Assembly (NCBI RefSeq): GCF_000621745.1 | Contig: NZ_KK211337.1 | Coordinates: 309,100-373,099 of the forward strand | From: Clostridium beijerinckii HUN142 | Lineage (GTDB): Bacteria > Bacillota > Clostridia > Clostridiales > Clostridiaceae | Reading direction: 5' to 3' | DNA length: 64,000 nucleotides | Part shown: positions 50,667 to 59,240 of the stretch, piece by piece | How positions within the stretch are numbered: the first letter of the stretch is position 1 | How the letters are laid out: each line of letters opens with the position of its first letter | Made by a program: the position numbers and the translations under genes | Notes under the pieces: generated by a model | What the model was told of the DNA's origin: nothing | Seen by the model: the letters and a program-made list of their open reading frames with translations, nothing else | The model's database searches: none

Positions 50667-52343
50667 ATGACAAATATATTGATGATTTTGCAAATTATAG
50701 TTTTGATCCTCATGGTTTATGTTATGTGCAATGCAATAAGTAAGCCGCAAAAAAATAGAGAGATAATAATTGATAGAGAAAATACTAAGGAATTGAATAA
50801 TCTAAATAGGTTAAGACAAATAAGCTTATCTGAACCACTTACAGAAAAAAGCAGACCTTCTAGTTTTGATGAGGTGATAGGTCAAGAAAAAGGTATTAAG
50901 GCATTGAAGGCAGCTCTTTGCGGACCTAATCCTCAACATGTTATAATTTATGGGCCACCAGGGGTTGGAAAGACGGCGGCAGCTAGATTAGTACTAGAGG
51001 AAGCTAGAAAATCCAAATTATCACCATTTACAGAAAAGTCAAAATTTGTTGAGTTAGATGCAACTACATTGAGATTTGATGAAAGAGGAATAGCAGATCC
51101 ACTAATAGGTTCGGTGCATGATCCAATTTATCAAGGAGCTGGTTCTTTAGGGATAGCAGGTATTCCTCAGCCAAAGGCTGGAGCTGTTACAAAAGCACAT
51201 GGTGGCGTACTATTTTTAGATGAGATTGGAGAGCTTCATCCAATTGAATTAAATAAGTTATTAAAGGTGTTAGAAGATAGAAAAGTGTTTTTAGATAGTT
51301 CATATTATAGCTCAGAAGATGCTAATATGCCTAAGTACATAAAGGAAGTATTTGAAAATGGCCTTCCAGCTGATTTTAGATTAATAGGAGCAACAACAAG
51401 AGCACCACATGAAATTATACCAGCTATAAGATCAAGATGCGTTGAAATATTTTTTAGAGCATTATTGCCTGAAGAAATAGAGAAAATAGCTGAAAACTGC
51501 GTGAATAAGGTTGGACTGAAAATTTCAAAGGATGGAGTTGAAGAAGTAAGTAAATATTGCACAAACGGTAGAGAAGTAATAAATTTGATTCAATTAGCAT
51601 CTGGTATTGCCATTAATGAAGATAGAAATGAGATCAAATTAGATGATATTAAATGGGTATTAGAGAATGGTCAGTATAATAAAATAATTTCAAATAAGAT
51701 ACCAGGCCAATCTAGAGTTGGTGTTGTTAATGGATTGGCAGTATATGGGGCAAACATTGGAATGCTAATGCCCCTCGAAGTTAGTTGCAAGAAAGTTACA
51801 GGTAGAAGAGGTGAAATTAAAATAACTGGAATAGTTGAAGAGGAAGAGATAACTAATAATAATAAGAAGATAAAGATGAAAAGTACTGCTTTTGCATCTG
51901 TTCAAAATGTGCTCACAGTATTGGATAATTTATTTGATTTATCTACTGATAGATATGATATACACGTAAATATATCAGGGGGAATTCCAGTTGATGGTCC
52001 ATCAGCAGGAATAAGTATTGCAGCAGCTATTTATAGCGCAATAACTAAACAAAAAATAAATAGGTTTGTTGCTATGACTGGAGAAATAAGTATATTAGGA
52101 TCAGTGAAAGCTATAGGAGGAGTGAAAGCTAAAATATCTGCAGCGTTTAAAGCAGGTGCAAAAAAAGTTATTATTCCACAAGAAAATTATGATAGTTCAC
52201 TAAATGAAATATGTGAGATAGAAATAATTCCTGTAACAAATTTTAAAGAAGTAATTGAGTTGGCTATGGAAGACGATATAATTAATGAAAGCGAGAGAGA
52301 GATATTATCAGCTGAAGGTAATAACATCTTGAATAACTTGTAA
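50667..52343 (+). CDS. lonB: LonB-type ATP-dependent protease
   Basis: 558 residues: an N-terminal membrane helix (about 3-22), AAA domain with GPPGVGKTAAARL near 95 and VLFLDEIGELH near 180, and a Lon S16 peptidase domain with the catalytic Ser446 in DGPSAGISIAAA and Lys487 in GGVKAKISAA. It lacks the Lon N-terminal substrate domain. In Bacillus LonB is forespore-specific and membrane-associated. The ATG at 50667 gives the membrane helix but has a weak ribosome site. A short overlapping frame (50630-50743) with a better site may couple translation. Confidence 0.9.
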   Translation: MTNILMILQIIVLILMVYVMCNAISKPQKNREIIIDRENTKELNNLNRLRQISLSEPLTEKSRPSSFDEVIGQEKGIKALKAALCGPNPQHVIIYGPPGVGKTAAARLVLEEARKSKLSPFTEKSKFVELDATTLRFDERGIADPLIGSVHDPIYQGAGSLGIAGIPQPKAGAVTKAHGGVLFLDEIGELHPIELNKLLKVLEDRKVFLDSSYYSSEDANMPKYIKEVFENGLPADFRLIGATTRAPHEIIPAIRSRCVEIFFRALLPEEIEKIAENCVNKVGLKISKDGVEEVSKYCTNGREVINLIQLASGIAINEDRNEIKLDDIKWVLENGQYNKIISNKIPGQSRVGVVNGLAVYGANIGMLMPLEVSCKKVTGRRGEIKITGIVEEEEITNNNKKIKMKSTAFASVQNVLTVLDNLFDLSTDRYDIHVNISGGIPVDGPSAGISIAAAIYSAITKQKINRFVAMTGEISILGSVKAIGGVKAKISAAFKAGAKKVIIPQENYDSSLNEICEIEIIPVTNFKEVIELAMEDDIINESEREILSAEGNNILNNL

Positions 52344-52493
52344 AGCTGTATTTTTAGTTAGTAAAGTAAAAGGTGAATAAAACTTAATATTTTCACACTT
52401 TTTCTTTTAAATTTAATATATTATGTTATAATAGATAAACTAAATAATATTTATAGTAATGTATGTATTGTTTTATTGAACAAACTTATCACA

Positions 52494-52535
52494 AGTTTAC
52501 AAAGCAAGTAATCAAACCTATTTGCTTTGTAAACT
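52494..52535. repeat. Perfect inverted repeat upstream of lonA
   Basis: AGTTTACAAAGCAA (52494-52507) is the reverse complement of TTGCTTTGTAAACT (52522-52535), 14-base loop. No T-tract. It is not the CIRCE or CtsR consensus. It lies upstream of the lonA promoter and could be a terminator of lonB without U-run or a regulator site. Confidence 0.6.
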
Positions 52536-52572
52536 CTACAATATAATAATAAGCTTTTTATTTTTAGAATCA

Positions 52573-52601
52573 TTGAAAAAAATATTTATTATGTGTATAC
52601 T
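52573..52601 (+). promoter_or_regulatory. Promoter of lonA
   Basis: TTGAAA (52573-52578), 17 bases, TATACT (52596-52601), about 50 bases before lonA. Confidence 0.6.
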
Positions 52602-52651
52602 AGATAAGTCAAAATAAATAATGTAATTAAGATATGGGGGGAAATAGTACT

Positions 52652-54982
52652 ATGAAAAAGCTATATACGATTCCGCTAATTCCTTTAAGAGGATTGACTG
52701 TTTTTCCTAGTGTGGTTGTACATTTTGATGTAGGAAGAGAAAAATCCATAGCAGCTATTGAACAAGCTATGTTAGATGAACAAGAAGTTTTTCTTGTAGG
52801 TCAAAAAGATTCAATAATAGAAGAACCTAATCAAGATGAAATATATTCGATTGGAACCATATGTAAAATAAAGCAAATCTTGAAGATGTCTGATAATACT
52901 ATTAGAGTTCTTGTGGAAGGCCAAGAAAGAGGAAAAATAGTTAAATATATAGAGGAAGAAGAAAATTATATAAAAGTTTCAGTTGAAAAATTAGAAGATA
53001 AAGTATCTAAGGATGAGGAAGTAGATGCCTATATTAAATTCTTGAATAAAGAATTTATGAAACTACTTAAGCTAAGTGAGGATAATTTTGGGGAAGCGGT
53101 TAAATCAATAGATTCTCTAGAAAAGCCAAGCCAGTTTGTAGATATGGTGGCTTCTTATGCAATAACTGATGAAAAACTTAAACAAGAAATTTTGGAAATA
53201 GTAGATATAACTAAGAGAGTAGAAAAAGTCCTAGAAAGAATTAAAATAGAAATTTCTATAGCTAAAATCCAAAAAAAAATTGCTAACAAAGTAAAAAATA
53301 CAGTTGCGAAAGAGCAGAAGGAATTTTATCTAAGAGAACAGTTGCGTGCTATTCAAGAGGAATTAGGTGAGGATGACGAGGATAAGAAAGAAATAGCGAA
53401 GTATGAAGAAAAAATTAGTAAAGCTAAACTTCATAGTGAAGTTAAAGAAAAGGTTAATTACGAGTTATCGAGACTTAAAAACATGAGTTCTACGTCATCG
53501 GAAGGTAATGTTGTAAAGGCGTATCTAGACTGGGTGTTGGATATCCCTTGGGGAAAGAATACTAAGGAAAATATTAATGTTGCCAAGGCAAGGGAAGTTT
53601 TGGATAAAGAACACTATGGATTGGAAGATGTTAAAGATAGAATTATCGAGTATTTAGCAGTAAAACAATTCAGTAAATCTCAAAAAGGTCCTATTCTTTG
53701 CTTAGTTGGTCCTCCTGGTGTAGGAAAGACATCTATAGCAAAATCTATAGCTAATGCTATTAACAGAAAATACACAAGAATATCCGTAGGCGGGATGAAG
53801 GATGAAGCTGAAATACGAGGGCATAGAAAGACATACGTTGGCGCAATCCCAGGTAGAATTGTTTATGCAATGAAAGAAGCAAAATCTATGAATCCATTAA
53901 TGCTTTTTGATGAAATAGATAAAATTAGCTCAAGTTATAAAGGTGATCCATCTGATGCATTGTTAGAGATATTGGATAGTGAGCAAAACAAGGATTTTAG
54001 AGATAGTTATTTAGAAGTAGCAATGGATTTATCTAAAGTTATGTTTATAGCAACAGCAAATTCTTTAGAAACCATACCAAGACCACTTTTAGATAGGATG
54101 GAAGTTATTGAAGTATCAGGATATACGTATGAAGAAAAATTCAATATAGCTAAAAATCATCTTATTCCTAAGATATTTAAAGAACTTGATATTCCTCAAG
54201 ATAAAATTGAAATAGAAGATGATTCTATTAAGATGGTTATAGAGGGATATACAAGAGAATCAGGAGTTCGTGGACTAGAAAGAAAATTGAGTTCATTGAT
54301 AAGAAAAGTATTAGCGGAAATGTTAAAGAGAGAACAAAAAGAATTCTTAGTTAATAATGAAAGTGTTGAAAAATTATTAGGTAAGAGAACGTTTGATTTT
54401 GACCAAATTGACAAAGTGGACAAGGTTGGAGTAGTTACAGGAATGGCGTGGACTGCATATGGAGGTGATACTCTTCCAATAGAAGCTATGGTTATGACTG
54501 GTTCAGGTAAACTTGAACTTACAGGTAAGCTTGGAGATGTTATGCAAGAGTCAGCAAGGACAGCATATAGCTATGTTAGAGCTAATGCAATTAAGTTTGG
54601 AATAAACGAAGCTTTCTATAAAGAAAAGGATATTCATATTCATGCACCAGAAGGTGCAGTGCCTAAGGATGGTCCATCGGCAGGTGTAACTATGGTAACT
54701 GCACTTGTATCAGCATTATCGGGTAAGAAGGTTAAGCATAATGTGGCAATGACAGGTGAAGTTACGTTAACAGGTAGAGTGCTTCCGATTGGTGGCCTAA
54801 AGGAAAAATCTTTAGCAGCATTTAGGGCAGGAGTAGATACTATAATAATTCCTAAGGAAAATGAGAAAGATATAGATAAGATACCACATTCAATTAGAAA
54901 TAGTTTGAATATTATTTCTGCTAAAGAAGTTAATGAGGTATTGAAAAATGCACTAATTGGAGAGGATACTAATGAGAATTAA
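52652..54982 (+). CDS. lonA: ATP-dependent protease La (LonA)
   Basis: 776 residues. N-terminal substrate domain (IPLIPLRGLTVFPSVVVHFD at the start), coiled region, AAA domain with GPPGVGKTSIAKSIANA near 355 and LMLFDEIDKI near 420, and S16 peptidase domain with Ser676 in KDGPSAGVTMVTAL and Lys717 in GGLKEKSLAAF. It degrades misfolded and regulatory proteins. ATG 52652 is nine bases after GGGGGG; the ATG at 52634 forms part of that site. Its end overlaps engB. Confidence 0.97.
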   Translation: MKKLYTIPLIPLRGLTVFPSVVVHFDVGREKSIAAIEQAMLDEQEVFLVGQKDSIIEEPNQDEIYSIGTICKIKQILKMSDNTIRVLVEGQERGKIVKYIEEEENYIKVSVEKLEDKVSKDEEVDAYIKFLNKEFMKLLKLSEDNFGEAVKSIDSLEKPSQFVDMVASYAITDEKLKQEILEIVDITKRVEKVLERIKIEISIAKIQKKIANKVKNTVAKEQKEFYLREQLRAIQEELGEDDEDKKEIAKYEEKISKAKLHSEVKEKVNYELSRLKNMSSTSSEGNVVKAYLDWVLDIPWGKNTKENINVAKAREVLDKEHYGLEDVKDRIIEYLAVKQFSKSQKGPILCLVGPPGVGKTSIAKSIANAINRKYTRISVGGMKDEAEIRGHRKTYVGAIPGRIVYAMKEAKSMNPLMLFDEIDKISSSYKGDPSDALLEILDSEQNKDFRDSYLEVAMDLSKVMFIATANSLETIPRPLLDRMEVIEVSGYTYEEKFNIAKNHLIPKIFKELDIPQDKIEIEDDSIKMVIEGYTRESGVRGLERKLSSLIRKVLAEMLKREQKEFLVNNESVEKLLGKRTFDFDQIDKVDKVGVVTGMAWTAYGGDTLPIEAMVMTGSGKLELTGKLGDVMQESARTAYSYVRANAIKFGINEAFYKEKDIHIHAPEGAVPKDGPSAGVTMVTALVSALSGKKVKHNVAMTGEVTLTGRVLPIGGLKEKSLAAFRAGVDTIIIPKENEKDIDKIPHSIRNSLNIISAKEVNEVLKNALIGEDTNEN

Positions 54983-55568
54983 GAAATCAGATTTTATTAC
55001 GTCAGCAGTAAAGAAGAATCAATATCCCATAGATGATAGAGCAGAAGTTGCATTTGTTGGAAGATCTAATGTAGGAAAGAGTTCGCTGATAAATTCACTA
55101 ACTAACAGAAAAAAATTGGCAAAAGTTAGTCAGACTCCAGGAAAAACTAGATTAGTTAATTTTTTTCTTATAAATGATGACTTTTATTTAGTTGATTTGC
55201 CTGGATATGGATACGCAAAAGTGTCAAAGACTGAGAAGGATAGTTGGGGAAAAACTGTTGAAATGTATTTGAATGATAGAGAACAGCTAAAAAGAGTTGT
55301 TCTGCTTGTAGATTCTAGACACAAGCCAACAGGTGACGATATAATCATGCATGAATGGATAAAACATTTTGGCTACGACGTTATAGTGGTTGCTACAAAA
55401 AGCGATAAACTTACACGAAATGAGTTAAATAAAAACGAGAAGATTATAAAAGAAACACTCAAATTAAATCCAGATGATAAATTATATTTTTTCTCATCAT
55501 TAAATAAAAATGGAAAAGATGAACTGATAGATAATCTTTTCTTAGAATTTGCTACAGATTTAGATTAG
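54972..55568 (+). CDS. engB: Ribosome-biogenesis GTPase EngB/YsxC
   Basis: GTPase required for maturation of the large ribosomal subunit. G1 is AFVGRSNVGKSSLINSL near 27-43; G3 is DLPGYGYAKVSK near 73; G4 is ATKSDKL near 140; TPGKTRLVNFF is the switch region. 198 residues. ATG 54972 overlaps the lonA stop and follows GGAGAGG, so the lon-engB pair is translationally coupled, as in many Firmicutes. Confidence 0.96.
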   Translation: MRIKKSDFITSAVKKNQYPIDDRAEVAFVGRSNVGKSSLINSLTNRKKLAKVSQTPGKTRLVNFFLINDDFYLVDLPGYGYAKVSKTEKDSWGKTVEMYLNDREQLKRVVLLVDSRHKPTGDDIIMHEWIKHFGYDVIVVATKSDKLTRNELNKNEKIIKETLKLNPDDKLYFFSSLNKNGKDELIDNLFLEFATDLD

Positions 55569-55606
55569 CAAAATACTTTTTTATAAATTTTTATATAATA
55601 GTAAAC

Positions 55607-55650
55607 AAATAGCCTCTTACAGATATAATATTTGTAAGAGGTTATTTCTA
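55607..55650 (+). terminator. Terminator of lonA-engB
   Basis: AAATAGCCTCTTACA (55607-55621) pairs with TGTAAGAGGTTATTT (55633-55647), 15 pairs with one G-T wobble. Confidence 0.75.
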
Positions 55651-55790
55651 TTTAAGTAATGACATTATTTCTTAAAATAGTTGATAAAAAATTTAAATAA
55701 TTATAAGTTATAAAAAATAGTGTCAAAAATTTTAGGTAGGAATAATATATAGTATAAAAAAGAAAAAAATATTTCCAAGGAGGAATAAAT

Positions 55791-56255
55791 ATGGAGATGA
55801 ATGATATCCTAAATGGTTTAAATTCATGTGATGACGATTGTTGTGATAACAGTTCTAGTTGCGGGCCAAACTTCGGAGGACCAGGAATAGGAGGATTTCC
55901 AGGAGGAGCAGGTTATGGCTTCGGACAACAAGGATTGGGAAATTCTTGTGGCTGCGGATTTGGTAGTTGGATTTGGATTTTATTAATATTATTTTATTGT
56001 GGATGTGGCAGAAATAAAAGAGGAAATGACTGCTGCTGTGAGAAAAAAGAATGTTGTTGTGAGAAAAAAGAGTGTTGCTGCGGTGGTGGAAACCATGGTA
56101 GTGGAATCTTAAGCAACTGCTCACCATATTTGTTTATATTAGTAATACTATTCCTTTGCAATAATAACTTTAATGGCTGTGGAATTGGAGGCGGATTCAA
56201 TCCTGGCTTAGGCGGAGGATATAATAACAATTTTGGTTGCGGTGCTAGCTGCTAA
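55791..56255 (+). CDS. Cys/Gly-rich membrane-associated protein 1
   Basis: 154 residues with more than 25 cysteines and about 40 glycines. In order: an acidic Cys start (CDDDCC), a Gly/Pro-rich stretch, a hydrophobic segment (SWIWILLILFYCGCG, about 62-76), a basic repeat CCCEKKE used twice then CCCGGG (about 85-102), a second hydrophobic segment (PYLFILVILFLC, about 112-123), and a Gly/Asn/Phe tail. The composition resembles cysteine-rich spore coat or exosporium proteins that cross-link, but I recognise no named family. AAGGAGGAATAAAT precedes ATG 55791. Paired with the related gene at 56287. Confidence 0.65.
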   Translation: MEMNDILNGLNSCDDDCCDNSSSCGPNFGGPGIGGFPGGAGYGFGQQGLGNSCGCGFGSWIWILLILFYCGCGRNKRGNDCCCEKKECCCEKKECCCGGGNHGSGILSNCSPYLFILVILFLCNNNFNGCGIGGGFNPGLGGGYNNNFGCGASC

Positions 56256-56286
56256 AATTCTGAATTTTTAGGAAGGAGAGATAAAT

Positions 56287-56532
56287 ATGTCTAGAAAGAA
56301 GAATAAATGTTGCTGTGAAAAGAAACATCATGAGTGCTGCTGTGAATCTAATAATTCAGGTTTATTTGGAGGCGGAGGAAGTGGCTGCACACCGATTATA
56401 TTCCTATTAATAGCATGCGGATCAGGTTTATTAAACTGCAATAAATCTTATTTGATTATTTTACTATTCTTATTATGTGGTGGCTGTTTCACAGACTTTT
56501 TAGGAAATGGAAACCAAAGTAGCTGTTGCTAG
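56287..56532 (+). CDS. Cys/Gly-rich membrane-associated protein 2
   Basis: 81 residues, clearly related in design to the preceding protein: MSRKKNKCCCEKKHHECCCE at the start, a Gly patch, then two hydrophobic stretches (TPIIFLLIACGSGLL and SYLIILLFLLCGGC) and a final CC. It lies 31 bases after its neighbour with GGAAGGAGAG before ATG 56287, so the two are co-expressed. Function unknown; metal binding or disulphide cross-linking in an envelope layer is an inference from composition only. Confidence 0.65.
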   Translation: MSRKKNKCCCEKKHHECCCESNNSGLFGGGGSGCTPIIFLLIACGSGLLNCNKSYLIILLFLLCGGCFTDFLGNGNQSSCC

Positions 56533-56542
56533 GATAGTGGAT

Positions 56543-56563
56543 AGAGGGCTTTAAAAGCCCTCT
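56543..56563. terminator. GC-rich hairpin after the Cys-rich pair
   Basis: AGAGGGCTT-TAA-AAGCCCTCT (56543-56563), 9 perfect pairs. It is followed by an A-run, not a T-run, on the plus strand, so it may stabilise the transcript end rather than terminate. Confidence 0.5.
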
Positions 56564-56646
56564 AAAAAAATGCATAAAAATATAAACATTTTTATAATGA
56601 TATACATATATTAAAAAGAGACAATTTTAAGTGAGAGGATTTTAAA

Positions 56647-57168
56647 ATGGCTAAGCATAAACATAGAGAACAAGGTCAAACACCAAATGATACTAGTTCT
56701 AATATTAATGATAATGCTAGAAATGCACCTTTTGGAATTGATCCTATGCAGTTAATGGGATTATTAGGTGGAAATTTTGATATGAATAATATGGGGAATA
56801 TGTTAGCTTCAATGAATACAAATGGATTTAATTTAGGAAATTTAAATTCAATAGCTCAAATGATGGGGTTAAATTTAGATAATGATTTATTTCAAGGAAA
56901 TATGAGTGGCAGTCAAAGTAATGTAAATAATAAGAATATGTATTCAAATACTAAAGAATATTCTAGTAATACGAATTCTAAAAATACTGAAAATCAAAAC
57001 GAAGATAAAGGTGCTAAAAAGAATGTTACAACTAATAGAAATATTAAAGATAAGGATGCAAACCTAGAATTTTTAATGGCAATAAGAAGTTATGCTCATC
57101 CTGATAGAATAAAATTTATTGATAGAATTATTGAAGCTTATAAAAATGGAGAACTCAAAGAAGCGTAA
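56647..57168 (+). CDS. Met/Asn/Gly-rich low-complexity protein
   Basis: 173 residues. A short basic start (MAKHKHREQGQ), then an amphipathic Met/Leu/Gly/Asn-rich region (DPMQLMGLLGGNFDMNN, then NLGNLNSIAQMMGLNL, about 35-85), an Asn/Ser/Thr-rich linker, and a charged helical C-terminus (LEFLMAIRSYAHPDRIKFI). No cysteines. Family unknown; in the context of the two Cys-rich genes it may be a sporulation-associated structural protein. GTGAGAGG precedes ATG 56647. Confidence 0.65.
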   Translation: MAKHKHREQGQTPNDTSSNINDNARNAPFGIDPMQLMGLLGGNFDMNNMGNMLASMNTNGFNLGNLNSIAQMMGLNLDNDLFQGNMSGSQSNVNNKNMYSNTKEYSSNTNSKNTENQNEDKGAKKNVTTNRNIKDKDANLEFLMAIRSYAHPDRIKFIDRIIEAYKNGELKEA

Positions 57169-57239
57169 AAAAATCAAAATTATTTTTTGAATTATGTATA
57201 CAAAAAGAAATCGTGTCAATAATATTAATGTAATAGAGA

Positions 57240-57455
57240 AAGTATTCTCTTACAAACTTAATGGACTATTAAGTAAGGCTTGATTTAGGTAGACATTTCC
57301 ATCTAAAATCTAGTTAAACTTATCCAGAAGTTTAGTGCCGTTTGGTTAACATTTTAAGAGTTTAAGATGTTAATGGTAGTCAACTATCGGATAAATTTTT
57401 TACTTCATTAAGTAACCCCTCATCCCCCTTTAGGCCGCTTAATGCGGCCTTTTAT
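57240..57455 (+). ncRNA. Unexplained structured segment ending in a GC-rich terminator
   Basis: No protein gene lies here. TTATCC near 57318 can pair with GGATAA near 57387, TTAACATT near 57346 with GATGTTAA near 57367, and the segment ends with the GC-rich terminator at 57432-57455. It may be a long 3' untranslated region of the preceding gene or a separate RNA. I find no convincing promoter. Confidence 0.3.
57432..57455 (+). terminator. GC-rich intrinsic terminator
   Basis: AGGCCGC (57432-57438) pairs with GCGGCCT (57444-57450) around TTAAT, followed by TTTTATATTTATTT. It lies directly before the end of the convergent gene at 57458. Confidence 0.75.
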
Positions 57456-57457
57456 AT

Positions 57458-58381
57458 TTATTTGGCTTTTTGTATACTAGTTATTTTATAAGAAGAACCT
57501 TGCTTTTCTAAATCTATCAATAAGATTAATTCACTTTTATTATTTGTACCTTTAAGATTGCTTTTTTCAAAAGACAATCTCCACCTTATAGCTGACGGCT
57601 CTAATGAATCAGTCCATTTATAATCATAAAAAAAGGCATTCTGAAAGGTATAGGAATAATTATCCTTGTCTAAACTCCAAAGTAAAGATAGATTTTCCTT
57701 ATCAATTGTAGAAGAAAATATATCTGGGAGATCATCAACTACATAAGGGAGTTCAATTAGATTGATAAAACTCGTTGTAGAATCTAATGAAGGAAGAGTC
57801 GTATTATCTTTGCTGGTATCTAAAATATTATTATTAATGATCATAAAGCTGCTTAATGAAGAAAGTCCTTCTGATGATGATACCGAATAACACTGAGGAG
57901 TCTTAGAATTTTTGCAATCTAATATACCGAAAATATTATTACTGTTTGAATAAAGTAGATCAAAGTTTTTTTTATTCCACTTAAATACATAAGACATAGA
58001 TTTATCGTTTTTAGAGCCTAAAAGTATAATTTCAGGAATATTATCTCTAGAGAGATTATGAAAATAAACTTTGGGTTCAAAATGAAGATTAGTTGTAAAA
58101 AGTATCTTATCATCAAGCTGGGTAGAAAGATAATAATCATTATCGAAACAATTTATATTAAAATCCACCTTGTTTTGTGAACTTAATAGTTGAAAAGTAT
58201 CTTTTTCACCATCACCTGTTAAGTCGCATTGTGTGCTTTGTGCAATGTTTATTGGAGATATAGTTTGTAAAGATTCAAACTTATTAGAAATAAAGTAAAC
58301 AATGGTTATAATTAAAAATAATAATGATATATATAACACTGAGCTTACTAACTCCTTTTTCTTTAATATGAAGATTTTCAT
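57458..58381 (-). CDS. Uncharacterised membrane-anchored extracellular protein
   Basis: 307 residues. One membrane helix near the N-terminus (about 12-30: VSSVLYISLLFLIITIVYF), then an extracellular domain. CDLTGDGEKDTFQLL near 52-66 has the DxTGDGxxD pattern of calcium-binding FG-GAP/VCBS-type repeats, and DNIPEIILLGSKND near 115 is a second, weaker one, suggesting a partial beta-propeller-like domain. No enzyme motif. GAGGTG is well placed before ATG 58381 on the minus strand. It follows perR (58517-58924) in the same direction but is probably a separate unit. Confidence 0.7.
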   Translation of the reverse strand: MKIFILKKKELVSSVLYISLLFLIITIVYFISNKFESLQTISPINIAQSTQCDLTGDGEKDTFQLLSSQNKVDFNINCFDNDYYLSTQLDDKILFTTNLHFEPKVYFHNLSRDNIPEIILLGSKNDKSMSYVFKWNKKNFDLLYSNSNNIFGILDCKNSKTPQCYSVSSSEGLSSLSSFMIINNNILDTSKDNTTLPSLDSTTSFINLIELPYVVDDLPDIFSSTIDKENLSLLWSLDKDNYSYTFQNAFFYDYKWTDSLEPSAIRWRLSFEKSNLKGTNNKSELILLIDLEKQGSSYKITSIQKAK

Positions 58382-58516
58382 TATGTATCACCTCAATAAA
58401 TTATATGTTGATATAGTGATGCATATTAATAATATAAAAGCTATAAAATAAAAAAAGACCATAACTGTAAGCAAAATATTTCTGCCAAGTTATGATCATG
58501 ATCAAAAAAATAATAA

Positions 58517-58924
58517 TTATTTGCAGTTTCTACAATAACCATAAAAATAAACCTTATTTGAAACAATTTGATAATCAGTATGCTCTCTTGCCAAAGCATT
58601 AAGATTATCTAGAGATAGATCTTTAAAATCATCGACTCTTCCGCAACTTAAACATTGCAAGTGAGGATGAGGTGATGAATTTCCATCATATCTAAAGTTT
58701 CCTTCACCAACATTTATTTCTTGAATTAATCCTACATCAACTAATGTTTTTAACGCTTTATAAACAGTAGCTAAACTCATAGTTGGATATTGGATATGAA
58801 TATCGGAATAAATAACATCTGCTGAAGGATGGGAAGTAGTATTAATTAAATAGTTATATACTGCAAGTCGTTGAGGAGTTAATTTTAGCTTTTTTTCTTT
58901 AAAAACTGAAGCTATTTGATCCAT
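58517..58924 (-). CDS. perR: Peroxide-responsive repressor PerR (Fur family)
   Basis: 135 residues: winged helix (KLTPQRLAVYNYL, then MSLATVYKALKTL) and the metal-binding dimer domain. All five regulatory-metal ligands of B. subtilis PerR are present at a constant offset of five: His32, Asp80, His86, His88 and Asp99; the aspartate equivalent to Asp104 separates PerR from Fur. The structural zinc cysteines are Cys91 and Cys94 in CLSCG and the pair in YCRNCK at the end. It represses peroxide-defence genes until oxidised by Fe and H2O2. GAGG precedes ATG 58924. Confidence 0.93.
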   Translation of the reverse strand: MDQIASVFKEKKLKLTPQRLAVYNYLINTTSHPSADVIYSDIHIQYPTMSLATVYKALKTLVDVGLIQEINVGEGNFRYDGNSSPHPHLQCLSCGRVDDFKDLSLDNLNALAREHTDYQIVSNKVYFYGYCRNCK

Positions 58925-58959
58925 TGTGAAAACCTCACTTCTATTAGTTTTATATACCG

Positions 58960-58989
58960 ATTATAACATAGAAATAAATGAAGAGTCAA
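58960..58989 (-). promoter_or_regulatory. Promoter of perR
   Basis: On the minus strand TTGACT (58989-58984), 18 bases, TATAAT (58965-58960). Its -10 forms part of TTATAATCGGTATATAA, loosely like a PerR box (TTATAATNATTATAA), so autoregulation is possible. Confidence 0.6.
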
Positions 58990-59155
58990 CTAATTAACTA
59001 ATACTATTTTTAAACAATTATTATTACTTAGAAGATCATTATTAATAAAAACGCAAAGAGAAAGATGGATTTGTTTAATTTTAGCGCTTAATTATAAATA
59101 AAAAACTTAATTCTAATTAATTTTCTGATAATTGAATGAAAATATCAAAAATTTG

Positions 59156-59184
59156 TTGTACATTAAAGAAAAGTCTGTTAAAAT
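59156..59184 (+). promoter_or_regulatory. Promoter of the 108-residue gene
   Basis: TTGTAC (59156-59161), 17 bases, TAAAAT (59179-59184). Transcription would start near 59191, just before two palindromes. Confidence 0.55.
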
Positions 59185-59198
59185 ATAACTAAACAGAG

Positions 59199-59240
59199 TG
59201 TGTTAATTAATTAACATACTATAGTAATTATAATTACTAT
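59199..59240. promoter_or_regulatory. Two adjacent palindromes just after a promoter
   Basis: TGTTAATTAATTAACA (59201-59216) and ATAGTAATTATAATTACTAT (59221-59240) are each perfect palindromes, four bases apart. They occupy the predicted 5' end of the transcript, a typical repressor-operator position; no known regulator motif is matched. Confidence 0.55.

Larger units (their letters stand above)
52344..52651. other. Intergenic region between lonB and lonA
   Basis: About 310 bases containing a 14-base-pair perfect hairpin at 52494-52535 and a promoter at 52573-52601. TTATAAT near 52427 may be another -10. No gene. Confidence 0.6.

Noticed and set aside
55855..56230. Two antisense frames over the Cys-rich genes
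   Set aside because: They are mirror images of Gly/Cys codons; the plus-strand genes have strong ribosome sites and a coherent repeated protein design.
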